Part shown: piece by piece, positions 63,915 through 64,000 of the stretch | How positions within the stretch are numbered: position 1 is the stretch's first letter | How the letters are laid out: each line of letters begins with the position of its first letter | Origin: a candidate division WOR-3 bacterium | GTDB taxonomy: Bacteria > Hydrothermota > Tepidihabitantia > SM23-42 | Assembly: GCA_029858255.1 (NCBI GenBank) | Contig: JAOUFJ010000007.1 | Coordinates: forward strand, 1 to 64,000 | Direction: 5' to 3' | DNA: 64,000 nucleotides | Position numbers and translations under genes: made by a program | Notes under the pieces: model-generated | The model's database searches: none | What the model saw: the letters and a program-made list of their open reading frames with translations, nothing else | What the model was told of the DNA's origin: nothing

Positions 63915-64000
63915 CTATGAAGGAGCGATGATATAGCCAGTGCACGTGAGCACCGCATTACCCCCGATCTTTACACGGTATATCTGACCGCGCGTCGTCT
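63915..64000 (-). CDS. 3' end of an unidentified gene, cut by the window
   Basis: An open frame runs in from beyond the window and stops at 63915-63917. The visible 28 residues end GQIYRVKIGGNAVLTCTGY followed by IIAPS. It does not look like RnfB. Not enough is seen to name it. Confidence 0.4.
   Translation of the reverse strand, partial: TTRGQIYRVKIGGNAVLTCTGYIIAPS

Noticed and set aside
1-64000. CRISPR array, prophage or replication origin
   Set aside because: No regularly spaced repeats, phage structural genes, dnaA boxes cluster or dnaA/dnaN genes were seen.

Overview
The window is a chromosomal segment of a free-living, Gram-negative-type bacterium with an anaerobic character. It has an Rnf complex, two proteins predicted to contain selenocysteine, and no plasmid, phage or intact insertion-sequence genes. 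Three large secreted proteins end in FlgD-like, type IX secretion (T9SS) type A-like sorting domains. With DUF6754, DUF5777, LVIVD-repeat and CapA families, this points to an uncultured lineage of the FCB/WOR-3 (Stahlbacteria, Cloacimonadota and similar) kind. That placement is an inference from gene content, not from a marker gene.

Layout. 0-6.6 kb: a secreted thioredoxin-like protein with an in-frame TGA in its redox motif, a divergent secreted CapA-like phosphoesterase, and two small proteins. 6.6-14 kb: a multi-PAS/GAF/HD-GYP sensor with a V4R-like partner, the TrkH/TrkA potassium system and a lytic transglycosylase. 14-22 kb: a complete MoxR-DUF58-BatA-BatB-BatC-BatD-BatE operon. 22-24.4 kb: a MITE-like element and a four-gene set (HX13H mini-membrane protein, periplasmic protein, beta-barrel, DOMON lipoprotein) that may be a small electron-transfer module. 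24.4-31.4 kb: tilS-hpt-ftsH-folE followed by a second TGA-interrupted redoxin protein. 31.5-33.7 kb: rhomboid-TPR protease, a broken tRNA-Asp copy, an intact tRNA-Asp, and a lipoprotein with an in-frame TGA. 33.7-43.4 kb: exported nucleosidase, phosphoesterase, DUF401 permease, an aspartate-semialdehyde dehydrogenase homologue without its catalytic residues, CapA, M23 peptidase, then uppS-cdsA-rarA-geranylgeranyl reductase. 43.4-50 kb: four cell-envelope genes and a four-gene DUF6754 membrane operon. 50-58.3 kb: alkyltransferase-like protein, LEA14-like lipoprotein, an EIIA-permease fusion with a Usp-like gene, a DUF4139 protein, and P5C dehydrogenase with glutamine synthetase. 58.3-63.9 kb: nitroreductase with its winged-helix regulator and two palindromic operators, then rnfC-D-G-E-A.

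Two patterns cut across the window. First, two separate secreted genes carry an in-frame TGA exactly where a thioredoxin-fold protein has the first Cys of CxxC (reading U-G-T-C and U-P-L-C). Each is followed at the right distance by a hairpin resembling a bacterial SECIS element. They are best read as selenoproteins that link a redox centre to a cell-surface scaffold. Second, many promoters are close to TTGACA-N16/17-TATAAT, and in at least nine genes the ATG lies only 5-7 nt after the -10 box. Leaderless mRNAs therefore seem common here, and this pattern also fixes several start codons.
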